From Psychrobacter phenylpyruvicus DSM 7000 = NBRC 102152 (GTDB taxonomy: Bacteria > Pseudomonadota > Gammaproteobacteria > Pseudomonadales > Moraxellaceae), in NCBI RefSeq assembly GCF_000685805.1, contig NZ_JMKP01000021.1, positions 1 through 56,829 of the forward strand: a stretch of 56,829 bases of DNA, read 5' to 3'. A program made the translations under genes and the position numbers. Shown here piece by piece: positions 52,603 through 56,829 of the stretch (positions are counted from its first letter, which is position 1; every line of letters begins with the position of its first letter). A model generated the notes under the pieces. That model saw nothing but the letters and a program-made list of their open reading frames with translations, did not search any database and had not been told where the DNA came from.

Positions 52603-53784
52603 CTAATAAGTGGGGGTGTCTGCCTCTGCTTGCAAGGTCACCAAACTTTCGACGCGGCGCTGCATGACTTTGCCTTCTGCTACCGCCTGCCATAAAGCAC
52701 ACCCTTTACTATTATGAGTGTGTTTGCAGTCTCTAAACTGACAGTCGCCGGCCAACGGATATAGTTCAACAAAGCCTGCAATAATATCATATGGGGTTAA
52801 GTGCCAAATGCCATATTCACGAATACCTGGGGTATCGACAATACCGCCTTGAGTAAGGTCTTCAGGATTAAAAGGCAATAATCGACTGGTAGTAGTAGTG
52901 TGTTGACCTAGCTTGGAGTTGGTAGAGATTACATTAACGCTTTGATCGGAGTTGGGCAGTAAGGCGTTAACTAAGGTGCTTTTACCGACGCCTGATTGAC
53001 CAGCGAATATCACCAGTTTATCTTTAATTTTCTGTTGCAGATCAGTTAGTCCTAGCTCAGCCTGCTGCTGTAAAGGCTCAATATCAGTCAGCTTAGTCTT
53101 GGCAGCAGCTTCTTGGCTGCTCTTACTACTAATTTGTGAGGGGTTGAGTAAAATATTTTCAGGGCAGGGGGCTGCTGTTAATACAGTCTCATAGCCTAAG
53201 CTTTGATATTCGCTAAGTAAGTTTTTGGTGAAAGCATAGTCTTCAATCGCCAACAGATCTGCCTTATTTAGTACCAAAAGTGGCTTAACATCGGCATGAT
53301 GGCAAACCACCAAGTAACGGTCTATAAGATTAGGGGCAGCAGCGGGCAGCGGGGCAAAAACAATGGCTAAAATGTCAACGTTGGCAGCCACAGGCTTAAG
53401 CTTATGGTAACGGTCTGGGCGCGAAACTAAAGAGGTTCGCGGCTGAACCGACTCAATACGACCAAAGCCGGTATTAGGGTCAGCCACCCAGCGAACCTTG
53501 TCTCCCGTCGCTAACATAGGTAAGTTGGTGCGGACATGACAGCGCCAAATATCACCTAACTCAATGGCCTGCCAAAAAGGCTCAGGCTCACCCTCATCCA
53601 CGACAGGTGGGTTTGGAATAATGGCTGGTAAGGAGGTAACTTGAACCTCCAACTGTTTGCCATAATGAGCCATCACCACGCCATCCATCAAGCTACCATC
53701 AATTGACTCTTGTTGCTGAGCTTGTTGTTTATCAATGCGTCTAAGTTGTTGCTTGGTTAGCTTACGTTGTCGTATCAAAGCCAT
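52603..53784 (-). CDS. rsgA: Ribosome small-subunit-dependent GTPase RsgA
   Basis: Circularly permuted GTPase that checks late 30S maturation. It has 393 residues. An OB-fold N-terminal part is followed by the permuted G motifs: G4 NKADL (about 178-182), then G1 GQSGVGKST (about 263-271), G3 DTPGIREYG, and the zinc domain with CQFRDCKHTHNSKGCAL. Between G4 and G1 there is a low-complexity Ser/Gln/Lys insertion of about 40 residues. It is divergent from orn, the usual neighbour in gammaproteobacteria. Confidence 0.95.
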   Translation of the reverse strand: MALIRQRKLTKQQLRRIDKQQAQQQESIDGSLMDGVVMAHYGKQLEVQVTSLPAIIPNPPVVDEGEPEPFWQAIELGDIWRCHVRTNLPMLATGDKVRWVADPNTGFGRIESVQPRTSLVSRPDRYHKLKPVAANVDILAIVFAPLPAAAPNLIDRYLVVCHHADVKPLLVLNKADLLAIEDYAFTKNLLSEYQSLGYETVLTAAPCPENILLNPSQISSKSSQEAAAKTKLTDIEPLQQQAELGLTDLQQKIKDKLVIFAGQSGVGKSTLVNALLPNSDQSVNVISTNSKLGQHTTTTSRLLPFNPEDLTQGGIVDTPGIREYGIWHLTPYDIIAGFVELYPLAGDCQFRDCKHTHNSKGCALWQAVAEGKVMQRRVESLVTLQAEADTPTY

Positions 53785-54087
53785 AAATTCAAGTTACCTA
53801 TATTTAAGTTACCTATAATATTGAAGTGTGCTTAAGTAATCGCGAGGGTTACCAAAAACAGTGAGTATCTGAGTGTCTAGGATATAGTTTATTGGGCGTT
53901 GGTACAATAAATTCAAAGTTTAACTGTTATATTGCGTGAATAGTTAAGGTCTTAGCGGCTAAATTTGGTAACATACTCGGATTGAGTATTCTGTCTAGCT
54001 GCAGATCATAATAAAGGACTTGGCTGTCTACAATTAACTTTATTTTTTTTATTTATCTTTATGAACTAAAAGTGTCTAGGAAATGTT
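53785..54087. other. Divergent spacer rsgA/orn with a short duplication and inverted repeat
   Basis: AAGTTACCTATA occurs twice at about 53791-53818, head to tail, just upstream of rsgA. ATACTC (53973-53978) and GAGTAT (53984-53989) form a short inverted repeat upstream of orn. No gene and no clear consensus promoter were found. Confidence 0.4.
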
Positions 54088-54669
54088 ATGAGCGATCATC
54101 CCAATAAAATTAAAATTAGAAACCAAGGTAAAAAAGGTCTTATCTGGATTGATTTGGAAATGACTGGTTTAGATACCATGAATGACGATATCATTGAAAT
54201 TGCGACCATCGTAACCGATGAAGACTTAAATGTATTGGCCGAAGGCCCAGTGCTTGCCATCAAGGTTTCTGATCAAAAATTGAATGCCATGGATGAGTGG
54301 AATACCAAGCAGCACGGTCAGTCAGGGTTAATTGATCGAGTGCGCCGTAGTACTGTGACTCTTGAACAAGCCGAAAAAGAAACAATTGAGTTTTTGAGTA
54401 AATGGGTAGATGAGGGCAAGTCGCCCATGTGTGGTAACTCAATTTGTCAAGACAGACGTTTTTTGGCACGTCAGATGCCTCAACTAGAGCGCTTCTTCCA
54501 TTACCGTAACCTAGATGTCTCTTCAATCAAAGAGCTATGCTATCGCTGGCGCCCTGATATTCTAAAAGGGGTAGAGAAGACGGGCAGTCATTTGGCTATG
54601 GATGATATTCGTGACTCGATTCGTGAGCTGAAGCACTACCGCCAGCACTTCTTTAAGTTATTAGATTAA
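54088..54669 (+). CDS. orn: Oligoribonuclease
   Basis: 3'-5' exonuclease of the DEDDh family that finishes RNA decay by degrading 2-5 nt RNAs, including pGpG from c-di-GMP. It has 193 residues. [10 protein letters not shown] (first Asp and Glu), [11 protein letters not shown] (Asp), and the final [11 protein letters not shown] (His and Asp) give all catalytic residues. [10 protein letters not shown] is typical. It is a single gene, divergent from rsgA. Confidence 0.97.
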   Translation: MSDHPNKIKIRNQGKKGLIWIDLEMTGLDTMNDDIIEIATIVTDEDLNVLAEGPVLAIKVSDQKLNAMDEWNTKQHGQSGLIDRVRRSTVTLEQAEKETIEFLSKWVDEGKSPMCGNSICQDRRFLARQMPQLERFFHYRNLDVSSIKELCYRWRPDILKGVEKTGSHLAMDDIRDSIRELKHYRQHFFKLLD

Positions 54670-54782
54670 TTTATTGATATCAAAAAGATAGCTTTTGGGG
54701 GCTAATATCTGCTTTAGAAACTAGTATCTAGGGCTATCTAAATCAAGCCTTTGGCTAACTGAGTTTTTGATTAAACCTTATT

Positions 54783-55661
54783 TTAGGCTTTAATCATAAA
54801 TCTAACCAGCTGAAGGCTTTCTTTTTGCTCTAATTCTGTGCTTGTGCTTACTGCGATAACTGCTTCAACCTGTTGATAAGAGTTGTCAGGATTTATCACT
54901 CGCCAATCCCCCAAGACGTAACGGGGTTTGGTTGGATTGTTTTGTTTATCAGTGACAACCGCATGGACAGCAGGACGGTGAGTGTGACCATGCAATAAAA
55001 CGTCTACAGGCTTTAAGGCCCTAAGTACCGCCTGTTGATTGACATCCATAATTGACATGGATTTATGGGTTTTATCTAAGGCACTTTTTTGACGAATTTT
55101 TTGTGCCAAAGCTATTCTTTTGTGCAGTGGTCTTTTTAGTAATGTCCATTTGATAAGGGGGTTACGAATTATGGCACGGAAACGTTGGTAGGATTTGTCA
55201 TCGGTACATAGCCCATCGCCATGCTCAAAGCGGAAGTTTTGATTGCCGATAGTAACTAAGTAAGGCTCAGTAATTAGCTCGCCATGAAATAGATCACAGA
55301 AGCTTTGTCCAATCAAAAAGTCCCGATTGCCATGCATTACTTTTATCTGGCAACCTTGCGCACTTAGCTGGGTTAGCTTGTCGATAATAGGGGTGAGCCA
55401 GTGTTGTTTGACTTCAACAGCGGTTAAGCTTAAGTAGCTGTCATCACCGACCCAGGCATCGAACCAATCTCCAAGAATATAAAATTCAGTCAAATTGGGT
55501 AAAGCGATTAAATCATCGACTAAAGCTAAAAAAGCCTGCACTAAGGCAGGCTCATCAGCTGATAAATGCAAGTCACTGATAACCACTCGGCGCACATCAT
55601 AGGGCCGAGTAGTTATTAGATGGCTGTAATCGATAACAGCAGAGTCATTTATTAGCATCAT
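54783..55661 (-). CDS. lpxH: UDP-2,3-diacylglucosamine diphosphatase LpxH
   Basis: Cleaves UDP-2,3-diacylglucosamine to lipid X in lipid A synthesis at the inner membrane's inner face. It has 292 residues, longer than the usual 240, with extra residues at both ends. Metallophosphoesterase motifs: DLHL near 30, GDWFDAW near 64, GNRDFL near 111, HGDG near 148 and HGHTHRP near 224. It follows the cyclophilin gene on the same strand with a 34-bp gap, matching the ppiB-lpxH order of other gammaproteobacteria. Confidence 0.94.
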   Translation of the reverse strand: MMLINDSAVIDYSHLITTRPYDVRRVVISDLHLSADEPALVQAFLALVDDLIALPNLTEFYILGDWFDAWVGDDSYLSLTAVEVKQHWLTPIIDKLTQLSAQGCQIKVMHGNRDFLIGQSFCDLFHGELITEPYLVTIGNQNFRFEHGDGLCTDDKSYQRFRAIIRNPLIKWTLLKRPLHKRIALAQKIRQKSALDKTHKSMSIMDVNQQAVLRALKPVDVLLHGHTHRPAVHAVVTDKQNNPTKPRYVLGDWRVINPDNSYQQVEAVIAVSTSTELEQKESLQLVRFMIKA

Positions 55662-55695
55662 ATCATTAATAACTTATAATTAGCGCTAGGCTAAA

Positions 55696-56352
55696 TTATT
55701 CAGAAACCATAACTGCAGATTCGATAATAACTGGCTCTTTTGGCACATCAGCATGCATGCCGTAACGACCTGTTGGAACGCCTTCAATTTTCTTAACCAC
55801 ATCCATACCGCTAGTTACTTTACCAAATACTGTATAGCCCCAACCTTGCATATTTTTGCCAGAGTGGTTTAAGAAAGCGTTGTTTTTTACGTTGATGAAG
55901 AATTGGCTAGTGGCTGAATGTGGGTCTTGAGTACGGGCCATAGCAATGGTGCCTTCTTCGTTCTTAAGGCCATTGTCTGCTTCGTTTTCGATAGGAGCAT
56001 TGGTGCTCTTTTCATTCATGTTAGCGTCCATACCACCGCCTTGTACCATGAAGTCTGGGATAACGCGATGGAAGATAGTGCCATCATAATGACCAGATTT
56101 TACGTAAGATACGAAGTTCTCTACAGTCTTAGGCGCTTTTTCAGCGTTTAATTCGATAACTACTTCACCCATCGAGGTGTTTAACTGAACTACAGGCATA
56201 TCACTCATTTTTGTATCCTTAACATTAGATGTAACATTGGTGTTGGTATTGGTGCCGGCATTATTAGTTGGGGTTGTATTGGTGTTGGTACAGCCCATCA
56301 AAAAAAGAGGCATCATTAAAGTGCCAAAACCTAAAGTTTTAAGTGCATTCAC
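55696..56352 (-). CDS. Cyclophilin-type peptidyl-prolyl isomerase with lipoprotein signal
   Basis: Proline isomerase of the PpiB type carrying its own export signal. I start at the GTG at 56352 (218 residues) because AGGA lies 8 bases upstream and the result, [21 protein letters not shown], is a clean lipoprotein signal with lipobox LMGC. A longer frame begins at TTG 56400. A Thr/Asn-rich linker of about 30 residues follows the Cys. The cyclophilin domain then runs to the end, with [25 protein letters not shown] and [13 protein letters not shown]. The cytoplasmic PpiB begins where this domain starts, so export is the unusual part. lpxH follows. Confidence 0.88.
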   Translation of the reverse strand: MNALKTLGFGTLMMPLFLMGCTNTNTTPTNNAGTNTNTNVTSNVKDTKMSDMPVVQLNTSMGEVVIELNAEKAPKTVENFVSYVKSGHYDGTIFHRVIPDFMVQGGGMDANMNEKSTNAPIENEADNGLKNEEGTIAMARTQDPHSATSQFFINVKNNAFLNHSGKNMQGWGYTVFGKVTSGMDVVKKIEGVPTGRYGMHADVPKEPVIIESAVMVSE

Positions 56353-56534
56353 AAGATGTCCTAGAGGGCTTTTATTGGACTGAGTGCCAAATAAACCCAA
56401 GTTTTATTCATAATTCGTTTCTTTAGGGGATAAAAATATTAACTATAGCCAAAGCTTGGTTAATTTATTTCTGCTAGTAACAGATAACCCCCTTGTTTAA
56501 AAAGCGTATTAACACTATATAGGTATTAACATTA

Positions 56535-56829
56535 ATACCCCACTCTCAACACTTTATTAGCAATTCAAACTGAGGAGGCGGGTTACCAAGTTTTTTATTT
56601 AAAAGAAAACAGAAATTATGCGCCAGAATCTTACGCGTTAAACGATGAGACAAATGCCATAAATCTCTAGCACGTACTTTCTGTATATTAAAGCAGTCAG
56701 ACAATTGACCAATAACAGTCTCAATATTACGTCGATAACGCATCAATCGATTAACATCAGACTTAGGTCTATTATCTGTCATATTGCGTCTTAGCGGTGT
56801 TTGCAAATCAATACCCTTTGATGCAAAGT
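56535..56829 (-). mobile_element. Partial IS982-family insertion sequence at the window end
   Basis: Only the 3' part of the transposase and the probable end of the element are present. The region 56353-56534 between the cyclophilin start and the element shows no gene and is AT-rich; it must hold the ppi-lpxH promoter unless the insertion supplies it. Confidence 0.6.
56546..56829 (-). CDS. IS982-family transposase, C-terminal fragment (open at window end)
   Basis: C-terminal part of an IS982-type transposase. The frame is open to the last base; the codons before the TTG at 56806 read FASKGID, so that TTG is not the start. RYRRNIETVIGQLSDCFNIQKVRARDLWHL, with the catalytic Glu in IETVIGQL, and the run LTRKILAHNFCFLLNK are typical. 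The stop at 56546 is intact. The terminal inverted repeat is probably within 56535-56550 (TGTTGAGAGTGGGG on the minus strand) but cannot be checked without the other end. Base composition is like the host. Confidence 0.85.
   Translation of the reverse strand, partial: FASKGIDLQTPLRRNMTDNRPKSDVNRLMRYRRNIETVIGQLSDCFNIQKVRARDLWHLSHRLTRKILAHNFCFLLNKKLGNPPPQFELLIKC

Overview
The window looks like an ordinary chromosomal stretch of a moderately AT-rich gammaproteobacterium of the family Moraxellaceae, most likely a Psychrobacter. This assignment is inferred from gene content and order (rplM-rpsI-petABC-sspAB, ubiE-ubiJ-ubiB, secB-grxC-rhodanese, rsgA/orn), from a Pap-type polyphosphate:AMP phosphotransferase and a FFLEELY-motif protein as known from Acinetobacter relatives, and from codon and base use. 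It was not checked against any database. Both ends are cut inside insertion sequences of different families: an IS5-type transposase 3' end at the left and an IS982-type transposase 3' end at the right. This suggests the contig was broken at repeats.

Left part (1-15,000): two tRNA genes (Val-TAC, Asp-GTC) with a consensus promoter and terminator; an aldehyde dehydrogenase; a nitric-oxide-response block (an NsrR-like Rrf2 regulator with an unusual insertion between its cysteines, a small CopD-like membrane protein, and NnrS with a palindromic operator); a candidate Fur-controlled small RNA on the minus strand between nnrS and a MoeB/ThiF-like adenylyltransferase; a second ABC1 kinase; aroQ; a cold-shock gene with a long leader; an RhlB-like DEAD-box helicase; two cbb3-oxidase assembly genes (TauE/SafE-like with a His/Met-rich tail, and ccoS); and a YdcF-like protein, murB and a low-molecular-weight tyrosine phosphatase.

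Middle part (15,000-34,600): hslR, a TonB-domain protein, ilvA, rpiA, an alpha/beta hydrolase, argF, alr, the ubiquinone genes ubiB, ubiJ and ubiE (UbiE with a long disordered N-terminal extension), a FFLEELY protein, the phosphate pair pap and pit (with an intrinsic terminator just upstream of the pit start codon), a DUF697-like protein, recJ and a TRIC-type channel.

Right part (34,600-56,829): sspBA, the cytochrome bc1 genes petABC, rpsI and rplM (with a structured leader), rsmD, mrdA (PBP2), a DUF445 membrane protein, the cytochrome c maturation genes ccmFGHI (interrupted by a 17-bp x 6 tandem repeat), adk, secB-grxC-rhodanese, rsgA, orn, lpxH and a lipoprotein cyclophilin.

The main non-coding signals are intrinsic terminators after many transcription units and a recurring class of 14-20 bp head-to-tail tandem repeats in intergenic DNA. 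The most interesting candidate is the putative Fur-regulated sRNA at about 5134-5285, which has a promoter, two Fur-like boxes and a UACG-tetraloop terminator but no reading frame. No defence, CRISPR or prophage system was seen.
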